Assembly: GCF_001618175.1 (NCBI RefSeq)
Contig: NZ_LPXN01000035.1
Coordinates: forward strand, 1-53,154
Source: Oceanibaculum pacificum
GTDB lineage: Bacteria; Pseudomonadota; Alphaproteobacteria; Oceanibaculales; Oceanibaculaceae
Length of the DNA: 53,154 bases
Direction of reading: 5' to 3'
Position 1 is the first letter of the stretch. Each line of letters starts with the position of its first letter. Under the pieces are notes generated by a model. It saw nothing but the letters and a program-made list of their open reading frames with translations. It was not told the origin of the DNA and did no database searches. A program made the position numbers and the translations under genes. Below, in pieces: positions 1-8,384 of the stretch.

Positions 1-72
1 ACAAGGCCGGGGGTGACGGTCTGAGAATTTCCCTTACTTCGTCATTCCCGGCCTTGTGCCGGGAATCAGGTC
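1..72. repeat. Dispersed palindromic repeat (REP-like), two part copies
   Basis: Bases 45-52 (TTCCCGGC) and 58-65 (GCCGGGAA) are perfect 8-bp arms around CTTGT, inside a 'gtcattcccgg' type element. Bases 1-16 look like the tail of a second, oppositely oriented copy. The same 11 bases (41-51) recur at 53144-53154, and a related hairpin lies at 24422-24444. Such short GC-rich palindromes are common dispersed repeats in alphaproteobacterial genomes. The element overlaps the 3' end of the GIY-YIG gene. Confidence 0.65.
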
Positions 73-333
73 AAGCCAATCGGGATTATCGCGTTCGATC
101 AAATTGACTTTCCAATCGCGGCGCCTACGTTTCAGCGATTTTTCTCGCTGAATGGCCTCTAGCGCTGTCCCAAACAACTCGTAATGAACAAGGCGTTTAA
201 CCGCGTAGCGTTTAGTGAAACCCTTTACGGCGCTTTGCCTGTGCTCATATGCGCGCCGCGCAATGTCATGGGTAACGCCGATATAAACAGTGCAACGTAC
301 ATCACTGGCGAGAATATAGACGTAGTAGGCCAT
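34..333 (-). CDS. GIY-YIG nuclease-like small protein
   Basis: A 99-residue single-domain protein of the GIY-YIG superfamily, a fold that cuts one DNA strand using metal and a conserved Tyr pair. The YVYIL strand (residues 4-8), YIG (17-19) and following basic helix (RRAYEHR, 26-32) fit the short stand-alone family (YhbQ-like/UPF0213 type). The biological role of these small members is poorly known. The last dozen or so residues (PGTRPGMTK) are encoded by the palindromic repeat at the gene's 3' end, so the original C-terminus has probably been replaced or extended by it. The start at 333 is ATG with an AGGG-like site upstream. It has no obvious operon partner. Confidence 0.8.
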   Translation of the reverse strand: MAYYVYILASDVRCTVYIGVTHDIARRAYEHRQSAVKGFTKRYAVKRLVHYELFGTALEAIQREKSLKRRRRDWKVNLIERDNPDWLDLIPGTRPGMTK

Positions 334-349
334 GCGTGCCCTGTAATGG

Positions 350-760
350 CTACTCCGACCGGTCCGCCAGCGCGTCGGTCAGCGCGGTCAGATGCGTGGC
401 GGCGGCGATGGCGGTGGCTTCCTCCATCGCCCGGTAGTGACGGATCACCGCCTCGCCCAGGGGCGAGAGGGCGGCGCCGCCGCCGCCGGGGCCGCCATGC
501 TGGGTTTCGACCAGCGGGGCCTTGAAGGCCTGGTTCAGCCCGTCGACCAGCAGCCAGGCGCGGCGGTAGGACATGCGCATCGCCTTGCCGGCGGCCGTGA
601 TCGAGCCATGCTGGCTGATCAGTTCCAATAACCGTACCTTGCCCGGCCCCAGCGCGCCCTGGGCGCCGAAATCGACGCGCAGCGTGAGGCGCGCGCCCTC
701 GTCGCCACGGGCGGGCGGGGCGGAGCGGCGGGTGACGCCTTTCTGGGCTGGCTGGCTCAT
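350..760 (-). CDS. ModE-like winged-helix transcriptional regulator (N-terminal domain only)
   Basis: A 136-residue protein matching the DNA-binding half of ModE and the LysR-like winged helix: residues roughly 40-105 contain KVRLLELISQHGSITAAGKA, then MSYRRAWLLVDGLNQAF and a glycine-rich wing before ALSPLGEAVIRHY. ModE controls molybdate uptake, but the C-terminal molybdate-binding (TOBE/Mop) domain is missing and no mod transport gene is nearby. It could therefore be a stand-alone regulator of another process. A TATAAT sits 6 nt before the ATG, so the message may be leaderless. It lies downstream of the pckA terminator and is probably transcribed alone. Confidence 0.75.
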   Translation of the reverse strand: MSQPAQKGVTRRSAPPARGDEGARLTLRVDFGAQGALGPGKVRLLELISQHGSITAAGKAMRMSYRRAWLLVDGLNQAFKAPLVETQHGGPGGGGAALSPLGEAVIRHYRAMEEATAIAAATHLTALTDALADRSE

Positions 761-766
761 GCAGAA

Positions 767-772
767 ATTATA
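767..772 (-). promoter_or_regulatory. Possible -10 box of the ModE-like gene (leaderless)
   Basis: On the minus strand a perfect TATAAT ends 6 nt before the ATG at 760, which would place the transcription start at or within a base or two of the start codon. No good -35 box is seen 16-18 nt further upstream. This is inference from sequence only. Confidence 0.4.
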
Positions 773-786
773 GCGCAGGCGGCACG

Positions 787-817
787 AAAAACGGCGCGGG
801 CCTTTCGACCCGCGCCG
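787..817 (-). terminator. Rho-independent terminator of pckA
   Basis: Reading the minus strand, CGGCGCGGG (817-809) and CCCGCGCCG (800-792) form a perfect 9-bp stem with an 8-base loop, followed directly by TTTTT (791-787). It begins 22 bp after the pckA stop codon and separates pckA from the ModE-like gene. Confidence 0.85.
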
Positions 818-838
818 CTATTTTCGCGATCTCGTCAA

Positions 839-2446
839 TCAGGCGGCGGCGCGGATGCCGGCGGCCTTCACATTGTCGGGAACATGCGCCTCGAACTGCT
901 GGAAGTTCTTCTCGAACCGGCCGCGCAGGTCGTGGGCGGTGGTGTCGTAGGCGCCCTTGTCCGACCAGGTCTTGCGCGGGTCCAGCACGTCGGCCGGCAC
1001 GTCCGGACAATTCTCCGGCACCAGCAGGCCGAAATTCGGGTCCTGCCGCACGCCGACCTGGGCCAGCGTGCCGTTCAGCGCGGCGGCCACCATGGCGCGG
1101 GTATAGGCGATCTTCATGCGCTGGCCGACGCCGGCCTTGCCGCCGCTCCAGCCGGTGTTCACCAGCCAGCATTTGGCGCCATGCTTGGCGATGCGGTCGC
1201 GCAGCATCTCGGCATAGACGGTCGGGTGGCGCGGCATGAAGGGCGCGCCGAAGCAGGTGGAGAAGGTCGCCTGCGGCTCGTTGCCCAGACCCTTTTCGGT
1301 GCCGGCGACGCGCGCGGTATAGCCGGACAGGAAGTGATACATCGCCTGCTCCGGGCTGAGCTGGCTGATCGGCGGCAGCACGCCGAAGGCGTCGGCCGTG
1401 AGCATCACCACATTATCGGGATGGCCGCCCATGCCCGACAGATCCATGTTGGGAATGAAGTCCAGCGGGTAGGAGGCGCGGGTATTCTCGGTCAGGCTGG
1501 CGTCGTCCAGGTCGAGCATCCGGGTGACCGGATCCATGACCACATTCTCCAGGATGGTGCCGAAGCGCTCGGTGGTGGCGAAGATTTCCGGCTCCGCCTC
1601 GCGCGACAGCCGGATCACCTTGGCGTAGCAGCCGCCCTCGAAATTGAACACGCCATTATCCGACCAGCCATGCTCGTCATCGCCGATCAGGGTGCGGGTG
1701 GAATCGGCCGATAGGGTGGTCTTGCCGGTGCCCGATAGGCCGAAGAAGATCGCCACATCGCCGCGCTGGCCGATATTGGCCGAGCAATGCATCGGCAGCA
1801 CGCCCTGGGCCGGCAGCAGGTAATTCAGGATGGTGAAGACCGATTTCTTGATCTCGCCGGCATAGGAGGTGCCGCCGATCAGCACCAGGCGCTTGGCCAT
1901 GTCGACCAGGATGAAGGTCTCGGAGGCCAGATCGTCGGCCTTGCCGCGCCCCATCAGGCTGGCGACGTTCACGATGGTGAATTGCGGCTGGAAGCCCGGC
2001 AGTTCGTCCAGCTTCGGCTGGATAAACATGTTGCGGGCGAACAGGTTATGCCAGGCGCTTTCGGTGATCACGCGGATCGGCAGGCGGAAGGCGGGGTCGG
2101 CCCCAGCATAGCAATCCTGCACGAAGATTTCGCGGTTCTGAAGATAGGCCTGCACGCGGGCGAGAATTTCGTCGAACCGGGCCTGGGAGATCGGCCGGTT
2201 CACCTCGCCCCAATTAATGTCCTTGTTGGAGCCGGGCTCGTCGACGAAGAACTTATCCTTCGGCGCGCGGCCGGTATGCTTGCCAGTGTTGGTCACCAGC
2301 GCGCCGCCATGACCGATCTCGGCCTCCCCGCGACGGATCGCCGCTTCGTACAGCGCCGGCGTCGTCAGGTTCCAATGCGCGGCTTTCAGATTGATAAGTC
2401 CGTGATTGTCCAGGCCGTATGCGGCCTGGGTGCCGGTGCTGTGCAC
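839..2446 (-). CDS. pckA: Phosphoenolpyruvate carboxykinase (ATP)
   Basis: This 535-residue cytosolic enzyme converts oxaloacetate and ATP to phosphoenolpyruvate, CO2 and ADP, the entry step of gluconeogenesis from organic acids. The ATP-specific kinase signature is clear: P-loop GLSGTGKT at residues 236-243, preceded by the MHCSANIG stretch. Length matches the family (about 530-540). The GTG at 2446 is chosen because GGAGGAG lies 7 nt upstream and the protein then begins [16 protein letters not shown]; a longer reading to 2518 lacks a comparable site. In Agrobacterium pckA is also beside chvG-chvI and its acid induction depends on them. Here it likewise neighbours chvI, with the HugZ and copper-chaperone genes between. 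Confidence 0.97.
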   Translation of the reverse strand: MHSTGTQAAYGLDNHGLINLKAAHWNLTTPALYEAAIRRGEAEIGHGGALVTNTGKHTGRAPKDKFFVDEPGSNKDINWGEVNRPISQARFDEILARVQAYLQNREIFVQDCYAGADPAFRLPIRVITESAWHNLFARNMFIQPKLDELPGFQPQFTIVNVASLMGRGKADDLASETFILVDMAKRLVLIGGTSYAGEIKKSVFTILNYLLPAQGVLPMHCSANIGQRGDVAIFFGLSGTGKTTLSADSTRTLIGDDEHGWSDNGVFNFEGGCYAKVIRLSREAEPEIFATTERFGTILENVVMDPVTRMLDLDDASLTENTRASYPLDFIPNMDLSGMGGHPDNVVMLTADAFGVLPPISQLSPEQAMYHFLSGYTARVAGTEKGLGNEPQATFSTCFGAPFMPRHPTVYAEMLRDRIAKHGAKCWLVNTGWSGGKAGVGQRMKIAYTRAMVAAALNGTLAQVGVRQDPNFGLLVPENCPDVPADVLDPRKTWSDKGAYDTTAHDLRGRFEKNFQQFEAHVPDNVKAAGIRAAA

Positions 2447-2543
2447 GTCGGGTCTCCTCCTAAAATTCTGCCGGGCATCTTCTCGCCGAACAGGCGCGGG
2501 GGCGTATCGATGCCTCAATTAGTGCAAACTAGATAACGGGGCG

Positions 2544-2571
2544 GCATGGCTCCATGCAACATCCTTGTAAC
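2544..2571 (-). promoter_or_regulatory. Possible OmpR/ChvI-type binding site upstream of pckA
   Basis: On the minus strand GTTACA (2571-2566), 5 bases, then GTTGCA (2560-2555) form a direct repeat with an 11-bp period, the spacing OmpR-family dimers use. It overlaps an inverted repeat GCATGG-CT-CCATGC (2544-2557). The site is about 110 bp upstream of the pckA start. Assignment to ChvI is inferred from its neighbourhood and the Agrobacterium precedent. Confidence 0.35.
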
Positions 2572-2591
2572 GCAAAAACAGCCCCGGAGTT

Positions 2592-3347
2592 TCAAACTGC
2601 GCCATTCCGTCGCGCCTGTTTGACCAGCCGCACCAGTTCGGCCCGCGCCTGCTCGGCGTCGCGCACGAGGTTGGCGAAGGGCAGGCGGGCGACCTGTCCG
2701 CCGCGCCGCAGATCGCAACCTTCCGGGTCGCAGCCGGTCATGATCCAGCCTTCGCCCGGCAGGCTCAGCAGCGTCGAGGCATATAGCGAGACGGCATCGG
2801 CATGATCCTCGTTCATATGCCCGACGATATCGGCCTCGCGCTCGGCCAGCGCTTCCGCGCCCGTGCTGTCGAACAGGAAATCCTCCAGCCAATGGATGCG
2901 CCCGAAGCCGGCGACCAGATGCGCGCGCTCCGGCATCAGCCGATACAGGTTGAAATCCGTGAAGCCGGCATAGAGCGCCGCCCCTGGATGCCGGGCGACG
3001 AAGCGTCGCTTCAACATCTCATCGCCGCTGGGCTGAAGGCGCCCCTGCAGCGTGACGCGCGGGCCGGTCAGCGGCTCCTCATAGCCCGCCGTGCCGTCGA
3101 TCAGCAGCGACACGCGGGCGTCGGTCTTAAGGTTTTTCGTATGGTCCGCCAGGTCGGACAATAGCAGCAGCGGCCGCGCGTCATGGTCGCAGGCCAGCAG
3201 GACCAGCGAGGCATAGGGCCAGCCCTCGGCCCCCACCAGGCTGGTCGCCAGCGTGCCGCGATCCGCTGTGCGGATCAGCCGCCGGGCGATGTCGCCCGGC
3301 GTGTCCTCGACGTTAGTGCCGCTCTCAGTGGGTGTGGGCTTTGCCAT
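2592..3347 (-). CDS. HugZ-family pyridoxamine 5'-phosphate oxidase-like protein
   Basis: The 251-residue protein has an N-terminal split-barrel flavin-binding domain (roughly residues 15-150, e.g. TLATSLVGAEGWPYASLVLL) and a C-terminal DUF2470 domain beginning near HMNEDHADAVSLYA. This pairing is that of the HugZ group, some members of which bind or degrade haem; others are uncharacterised. It is not a true PdxH. The ATG at 3347 overlaps the end of the copper-chaperone gene by 23 nt, so the two are probably one transcript. No haem uptake gene is nearby, so a haem role is not supported by context. Confidence 0.85.
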   Translation of the reverse strand: MAKPTPTESGTNVEDTPGDIARRLIRTADRGTLATSLVGAEGWPYASLVLLACDHDARPLLLLSDLADHTKNLKTDARVSLLIDGTAGYEEPLTGPRVTLQGRLQPSGDEMLKRRFVARHPGAALYAGFTDFNLYRLMPERAHLVAGFGRIHWLEDFLFDSTGAEALAEREADIVGHMNEDHADAVSLYASTLLSLPGEGWIMTGCDPEGCDLRRGGQVARLPFANLVRDAEQARAELVRLVKQARRNGAV

Positions 3348-3819
3348 GGCCGCCCATGCCGCCCATGCCCTCGGGACCGGCGGCGCCGGTCGGCAGCACC
3401 TCGGCGGTGACCTTCACCTCGCCGGCGGTCTCATAGACCAGCACCAGCGGAATCGCCTGGCCGGCGACCAGCGGCTGCTTCAATCCGATCAGCATGATAT
3501 GCAGCCCGCCCGGCTGGAAGACGACCGGGGTGCCCGGCTCCACCTCCACGCCGTCAATGCGGCGCATGCGCATGATGTTATTCTCCATCATGTGGGTGTG
3601 AATCTCGACCTTTTCCGCCACGTCGGATTTCACCGCGACCAGCTTGTCGGCCTTGCCGGTATCGTTGGTCAGCGTCATGTAGACCGCGCCCGTCTTGGCG
3701 GTCGGCGGTGTCGCGCGGCTCCACACCTTGCTGGCCTCGACATGGTCATGATGGGCGCTGGCGGCGACCGGCATCAGCAACGCCAGCGCGGCGACGATAA
3801 GGGACGATAAAAGACGCAT
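3325..3819 (-). CDS. Periplasmic copper chaperone, PCu(A)C family
   Basis: A 164-residue secreted protein with a signal peptide (MRLLSSLIVAALALLMPVAASA) and a His-rich mature start (HHDHVE). The core is the DUF461/PCu(A)C cupredoxin-like fold. The Cu(I) site pattern H-M...M...H-M is visible in HTHMMENNIMRMR and GGLHIMLIG. Homologues hand copper to the CuA or CuB centres of cytochrome oxidase. The C-terminus is a Met/His-rich tail (GMGGMGGHGKAHTH) that may be an extra copper-binding arm. No Sco gene is adjacent; it is followed by the HugZ-like gene with overlapping ends. Confidence 0.92.
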   Translation of the reverse strand: MRLLSSLIVAALALLMPVAASAHHDHVEASKVWSRATPPTAKTGAVYMTLTNDTGKADKLVAVKSDVAEKVEIHTHMMENNIMRMRRIDGVEVEPGTPVVFQPGGLHIMLIGLKQPLVAGQAIPLVLVYETAGEVKVTAEVLPTGAAGPEGMGGMGGHGKAHTH

Positions 3820-3944
3820 GGTTATACTCCCGGGTTCAATTGCGGCAATTTTCCGTCAAGATGATCTCTGGGAGTAATGCCTTCAACAGGTCATGACGCC
3901 GCAGAGCCGCAGATTTCCGTCGATTACAGGTAATTTGCGAAAAC

Positions 3945-3974
3945 TTGGCAGAATGCACCGAAAAAGTCTAAATC
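3945..3974 (+). promoter_or_regulatory. Possible promoter of chvI
   Basis: TTGGCA (3945-3950) and TAAATC (3969-3974) are separated by 18 bp in the 236-bp gap between the divergent copper-chaperone and chvI genes. The -35 matches 5 of 6 consensus bases, the -10 only 3 of 6. Confidence 0.3.
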
Positions 3975-4055
3975 CCTTGCTATCCATCCTGATCGGCCGG
4001 CAAAAAGCGCGTCCGATGGGGTTTTATTGGGGACGTCCTTCCAAAGGGGGAGACC

Positions 4056-4754
4056 GTGGCACATACCATCGCGCTGGTGGATGACGATCAGAACATCATA
4101 ACTTCCGTGCAGATCGCATTGGAGGCGGAGGGCTTCGAGGTACGCACCTACGGCGATGGCGAGGAGGCCTTGCAAGGCATCAGCCAGCGCCCGGTCGATC
4201 TGGCGGTGCTGGACATCAAGATGCCGCGCATGGATGGCATGGAGCTGTTGTCCAAGCTGCGCAAGAAGACGGCGATGCCGGTGATCTTCCTGACCTCCAA
4301 GGATGACGAGGTGGACGAGGTGCTGGGCCTGCGCATGGGCGCGGACGACTACATCACCAAGCCGTTCTCGCAGCGCCTGCTGATCGAGCGCATCCGCGCG
4401 CTGCTGCGCCGCCAGGATTTGGCGCAGGAAACGACTGAGCCGGGCAAGGAGAACGTCATCGTGCGCGGCGAGCTGGTGCTCGATCCGCGCCGCCACATGT
4501 GCACCTGGAAGGGCGGGCCGGTGAACCTCACCGTCACTGAATTCCTGATCCTGAAGGCGCTGGCCCAGCGGCCTGGCCATGTGAAGAACCGCGACCAGCT
4601 GATGGATGCGGCCTATGGCGAATCGATCTATGTCGACGACCGCACCATCGACAGCCACATCAAGCGGCTGCGCAAAAAGTTCAAGCAGGTTGACGACGAC
4701 TTCCAGGAAATCGAGACCCTGTATGGCGTCGGCTATCGCTATCGCGAGGGCTGA
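4056..4754 (+). CDS. chvI: Response regulator ChvI, OmpR family
   Basis: This 232-residue regulator has a receiver domain (acidic pocket D9-D11, phospho-acceptor Asp53 in LAVLDIKMP, Lys in TKPF) and a C-terminal OmpR winged helix ending in GVGYRYREG. With ChvG (ExoS) it forms the alphaproteobacterial envelope and acid-stress two-component system known from Agrobacterium, Sinorhizobium and Caulobacter. The GTG at 4056 is chosen for the AAGGGGGAG site just upstream and the canonical [11 protein letters not shown] start. chvG follows after 32 nt. Candidate targets here include pckA, which has an OmpR-spaced direct repeat upstream. Confidence 0.95.
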   Translation: MAHTIALVDDDQNIITSVQIALEAEGFEVRTYGDGEEALQGISQRPVDLAVLDIKMPRMDGMELLSKLRKKTAMPVIFLTSKDDEVDEVLGLRMGADDYITKPFSQRLLIERIRALLRRQDLAQETTEPGKENVIVRGELVLDPRRHMCTWKGGPVNLTVTEFLILKALAQRPGHVKNRDQLMDAAYGESIYVDDRTIDSHIKRLRKKFKQVDDDFQEIETLYGVGYRYREG

Positions 4755-4786
4755 TGCTTTTTTCCAGCGCAAGGGCTGCGTAGACA

Positions 4787-6550
4787 ATGTCTTCACGCGC
4801 CGAGCACCAGTCGCAGGAACGGCGGTCCCTGCCGGTCCCCTTGGAGGACCGGCCGCCCCTAGCCGTGCTGCCGCCCGAGGGGGGGGCAGGCGAGCCCCAA
4901 GGCGGCGAGGACAGCGCCTCCGTACAGGCCCTAGAGGAGGCTGAGGCGCGCCTGCGCCGCCGCCGCCGCTGGCGCTGGTCGCCGCTGACCACGCGCATCC
5001 TGGCGATCAACCTGCTGGCGCTGGGGCTGCTGGTGGCCGGCGTGTTCTATGTCGACGAATATCGCCGCGGGCTGATCGAGGCCGAGTTGCAGGCCTTGCG
5101 CCTGCAGGCCGATCTGTTCGCCGAGGCGTTGGGCGCTGGCGCCGTGCAGATGCCGTCCGACGATGGGGTGGATATCTCCGGCGAGCTGGCGCGCCAGCTT
5201 GTGCGCCGGCTGGAAGGGCCGATGCGCACCCGCCTGCGGGTGTTCCGGCTGGATGGCGAGCTGATCGCCGACAGCCGCCTGTTGCGCGGCCCCTACGGCA
5301 CGGTGCAGATCGAGCCGCTGCCGCCGATCATCGAGCGGCCCGGCCTGTCCGAACGGGTGGCCAACACGATCTATGACTGGGTGATGAACTGGCTGCCCAC
5401 CAACGAGAATTTGCCGGCCTATGCCGAGGCCCCGGTGCAGAGCGGCAATGATTACCCGGAAGTGCGCAGCGCCTTGCAGGGCGACCCGGCGACCGAGCTG
5501 CGACAGACCGGCGACGGTCGCATGCTGCTGTCGGTCGCCGTGCCGGTGCAGAGCTACCGCCAGGTGCTGGGCGCGCTGATGATCACCGGCACCGACAAGG
5601 TGATCGACGAGCGGGTGCGCGCCGTGCGCATCGACATCCTGAAGGTCTTCACCCTGGTCTTCACGCTGACGGTGGCGCTGTCGCTCTATCTCGCCGGCAC
5701 CATCACGCGCCCGCTCTCCAAGCTGGCGGCGGCGGCGGAGCGGATGCGCCAGGGCATGAACCGGCAATACCGCATCCCCGATTTCCGCCGCCGCAACGAC
5801 GAGATCGGCGACCTGTCGGGTGCGTTGATCGAGATGACCGAAGCGATCTGGCAGCGCATGGACGCCATCGAGCGTTTCGCCGCCGATGTGTCGCACGAGA
5901 TCAAGAATCCGCTGACCAGCCTGCGCAGCGCCGTGGAGACCGCCGCCCGGGTGAAGGATCCCGACCAGCAGAAGCGGCTGATGGCCGTGATCCTGGACGA
6001 CGTGCAGCGCCTGGACCGGCTGATCAGCGACATCTCCGACGCCTCGCGCCTGGATTCCGAGCTGTCGCGCGCCGATGCCGAGCCGGTGGATATCACCGTC
6101 ATGCTCTCGACCCTGATCGAGGTCTATATGGCGGTGACGCGGGAGGAGGGCCCCTCCTTCAGCCTCAGCCTGCCAAAGGAAAAGCTGGTGGTGCTGGGGC
6201 TGGAAACCCGCCTTGGCCAGGTGGTGCGCAATTTGATCAGCAACGCCATCAGCTTCTCGCCGCCCGATGGCACGATTGCCGTCTCGGCCCGCCGGCACGG
6301 CAATTGGGTGCTGTTCACGGTCGAGGATGAAGGCCCCGGCATCCCGGAAAACAAGCTGGCGGACATCTTCAACCGGTTCTACACGGAACGGCCGAAGGGC
6401 GAGAAGTTCGGCCGCCATTCCGGTCTCGGCCTGTCTATCTCCAAACAGATCGTCGAGGCGCTGAGCGGCACGATAACGGCGGAAAACCGCCGCGACGCCG
6501 ACGGCAATATCTGCGGCGCCCGCTTCACCGTGCGCCTGCCCAAGGCCTGA
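4787..6550 (+). CDS. chvG: Sensor histidine kinase ChvG (ExoS)
   Basis: A 587-residue inner-membrane sensor kinase paired with ChvI. An Arg/Glu-rich cytoplasmic N-terminus precedes TM1 (about 70-90). A periplasmic sensing domain of about 195 residues and TM2 (about 287-306) follow, then HAMP, the DHp helix with His370 in ADVSHEIKNPL, and the ATPase domain (N box NLISNAISFS, G1 DEGPGIPENK, G2 HSGLGLSISKQI). Orthologues in rhizobia are repressed by the periplasmic protein ExoR; no exoR is in this window. The gene ends 7 nt before hprK, linking envelope sensing to the PTS-type phosphorelay in one operon, as in many alphaproteobacteria. Confidence 0.95.
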   Translation: MSSRAEHQSQERRSLPVPLEDRPPLAVLPPEGGAGEPQGGEDSASVQALEEAEARLRRRRRWRWSPLTTRILAINLLALGLLVAGVFYVDEYRRGLIEAELQALRLQADLFAEALGAGAVQMPSDDGVDISGELARQLVRRLEGPMRTRLRVFRLDGELIADSRLLRGPYGTVQIEPLPPIIERPGLSERVANTIYDWVMNWLPTNENLPAYAEAPVQSGNDYPEVRSALQGDPATELRQTGDGRMLLSVAVPVQSYRQVLGALMITGTDKVIDERVRAVRIDILKVFTLVFTLTVALSLYLAGTITRPLSKLAAAAERMRQGMNRQYRIPDFRRRNDEIGDLSGALIEMTEAIWQRMDAIERFAADVSHEIKNPLTSLRSAVETAARVKDPDQQKRLMAVILDDVQRLDRLISDISDASRLDSELSRADAEPVDITVMLSTLIEVYMAVTREEGPSFSLSLPKEKLVVLGLETRLGQVVRNLISNAISFSPPDGTIAVSARRHGNWVLFTVEDEGPGIPENKLADIFNRFYTERPKGEKFGRHSGLGLSISKQIVEALSGTITAENRRDADGNICGARFTVRLPKA

Positions 6551-6557
6551 TCCGGCC

Positions 6558-6983
6558 ATGAGCGAGCTGCTGGTGCATGCCACCGCCATTGCGCTGAACG
6601 GCCGCGCGGTGCTGCTGTGCGGTCCGTCCGGCAGCGGCAAGTCGGACCTGGCGCTGCGCGCCATTGAGGCCGGCGCGGTGCTGGTGGCGGACGATCAGAC
6701 CCGGCTGCGCCGGCAGGGCGACCGGCTGATCGCTGAATGTCCGGAGACGATTCGCGGCCGGCTGGAGGTGCGCGGCATCGGCATTGTCGACATGCCGACG
6801 CGCGAGCGCGTGCCGGTGGCGCTGGTCGTCGATCTGGTCGCGCCGGCCCGGATGGAGCGGCTGCCGGAGCGGCGCAGCCGCGAATATCTGGGCATTGCCG
6901 TGCCGTTGCTGCTGCTTTCCCCGTTCGAGGCGTCGGCCCCGGCCAAGCTTCGGCTTGCCGTGGCCCGGCTTGCGGGGGAATAA
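6558..6983 (+). CDS. hprK: HPr kinase/phosphorylase, short alphaproteobacterial form
   Basis: HprK phosphorylates and dephosphorylates HPr on a regulatory serine. The 141-residue protein is only the catalytic C-terminal half of the Gram-positive enzyme, as is usual in Alphaproteobacteria. The P-loop GPSGSGKS is at residues 22-29, followed by VADDQ and the region RGRLEVRGIGIVD that carries the family signature. It sits between chvG and rapZ, with EIIA and its substrate HPr further downstream, so the whole regulatory circuit is local. The ATG at 6558 lies 7 nt after the chvG stop. Confidence 0.95.
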   Translation: MSELLVHATAIALNGRAVLLCGPSGSGKSDLALRAIEAGAVLVADDQTRLRRQGDRLIAECPETIRGRLEVRGIGIVDMPTRERVPVALVVDLVAPARMERLPERRSREYLGIAVPLLLLSPFEASAPAKLRLAVARLAGE

Positions 6984-6993
6984 TGCGCGGCTC

Positions 6994-7938
6994 ATGACCG
7001 ACACGGCCACAGCCCCCGCCCTAACGGCGTCCCATTCCGACCGGATCGTGCTCGTCACGGGGCTATCCGGGGCCGGGCGCACCGCGTGCCTGAAGGCGCT
7101 GGAGGATATTGGCTATGAGGCCATCGACAATCTGCCGATCGGCCTGCTGCGGCTGTTGATCGATGGCGGCTGCGCCGGCCCGGCTCCGCAGGGCGGCGGC
7201 CACCCGCGCCCGATCGCCATCGGCGTCGACATCCGCACCCGCGATTTCGAGGTGGAGCGCGTCGCCGCCCTGATCGACCAGTTGCGCGCCGATAGCGGCC
7301 CCGAAGTGCGGCTGTTGTTCCTGGATTGCGATACCGAGGTGCTGGCCCGGCGCTTCACCGAGACCCGCCGCCGTCATCCGCTGGCCGCCGACCGGCCGGT
7401 GATGGACGGCATCGAGCTGGAACGCCAGCGCATCGCGCCGCTAAAGGAGCGCGCCGACCAGGTGATCGACACCACGGCGCTCGCCCCCGGCGATCTGCGC
7501 CGCCGGCTATGGGCCGAATTCGCGCTCGATCCGCGCCAGGGCGTGACCATCACGGTCGAATCCTTCTCCTACCGCGAAGGATTGCCGCGCGAGGCCGACC
7601 TGGTGTTCGACGTGCGCTTCCTGGACAATCCGCATTATGTCGATGCGCTCCGCCCGCTGGACGGCAGGCATCCGGACGTTGCCGCCCATATCGAGCGCGA
7701 TGCGGGTTTCGAGCCTTTCTTCGAACGGCTGATCGCCATGCTGGGGCCGTTGCTGCCGCGCTATTACCAGGAAGGCAAAAGCTATCTCACCATCGCCATC
7801 GGCTGCACCGGCGGGCGCCATCGCTCCGTCTATGTCGCCGAGCGGCTGGCCATCTGGCTGGGCGAACAAGGCCAGCGGGTGATCCTGACCCATCGCGATC
7901 TCGAACGCTGGGCAAGCCGCCAGAAGAGCGGCCTCTAA
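6994..7938 (+). CDS. rapZ: RapZ-family nucleotide-binding protein
   Basis: The 314-residue protein belongs to the RapZ (YvcJ/YhbJ) family. In Escherichia coli RapZ delivers the GlmZ small RNA to RNase E and so controls glucosamine-6-phosphate synthase; the alphaproteobacterial role is less defined. The P-loop-like GLSGAGRT is at residues 23-30, with Arg in place of Lys. The conserved C-terminal domain carries GCTGGRHRSVYVAERLA. The start at 6994 is preferred because an ATG at 6983 closes after four codons. It is followed 38 nt later by the EIIA gene, fitting the conserved hprK-rapZ-EIIA-HPr order. Confidence 0.95.
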   Translation: MTDTATAPALTASHSDRIVLVTGLSGAGRTACLKALEDIGYEAIDNLPIGLLRLLIDGGCAGPAPQGGGHPRPIAIGVDIRTRDFEVERVAALIDQLRADSGPEVRLLFLDCDTEVLARRFTETRRRHPLAADRPVMDGIELERQRIAPLKERADQVIDTTALAPGDLRRRLWAEFALDPRQGVTITVESFSYREGLPREADLVFDVRFLDNPHYVDALRPLDGRHPDVAAHIERDAGFEPFFERLIAMLGPLLPRYYQEGKSYLTIAIGCTGGRHRSVYVAERLAIWLGEQGQRVILTHRDLERWASRQKSGL

Positions 7939-7976
7939 AGAATGCCAAGGACAAGGACAAAGCAGGGGAAGTCCAT

Positions 7977-8384
7977 ATGATAGGCATGGTGCTGGTGACC
8001 CACGGCCGTCTGGCCGCGGAGCTGATCGCCGCTCTGGAACATGTCGTCGGCAAGCAGGAACGGGTCGCCGCCGTCTGCATCGGCCCGGATGACGACATGG
8101 AGCAGCGCCGGCAGGAAATTCTCGACAAGGTCGGCGAGGTGGAGGAAGGCGAGGGCGTCGTGGTGCTGACCGACATGTTCGGCGGCACGCCGTCGAACCT
8201 CGCCATCTCGATCATGAACAAGGCCAAGGTGGAGGTCATCGCCGGGGTCAATCTGCCGATGCTGATCAAGCTGGCCAGCGTGCGCCTGACCGAGGATCTG
8301 GCGCGCGCCGTGGAGAGCGCCCAGGACGCCGGACGCAAATATATCAACGTCGCCTCCAAGCTGCTCGCCGGGGAGGCCTCTTGA
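7977..8384 (+). CDS. PTS EIIA component, mannose-family type
   Basis: This 135-residue cytoplasmic protein is an EIIA of the mannose class (PF03610). The phosphorylated histidine is His9 in LVTHGRLA, and the DMFGGTPSN loop is conserved. No EIIB, EIIC or EIID is present, so it most likely receives phosphate from HPr for regulation and not for sugar uptake, as in the PTS-Ntr of other Alphaproteobacteria. The ATG at 7977 has AGGGGAAG six bases upstream. Its stop overlaps the TTG start of the HPr gene (TTGA), so the pair is translationally coupled. Confidence 0.93.
   Translation: MIGMVLVTHGRLAAELIAALEHVVGKQERVAAVCIGPDDDMEQRRQEILDKVGEVEEGEGVVVLTDMFGGTPSNLAISIMNKAKVEVIAGVNLPMLIKLASVRLTEDLARAVESAQDAGRKYINVASKLLAGEAS

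Noticed and set aside
4931..6664. 577-codon minus-strand frame opposite chvG
   Set aside because: Antisense shadow of an intact sensor kinase; no start with ribosome site and no recognisable domain.
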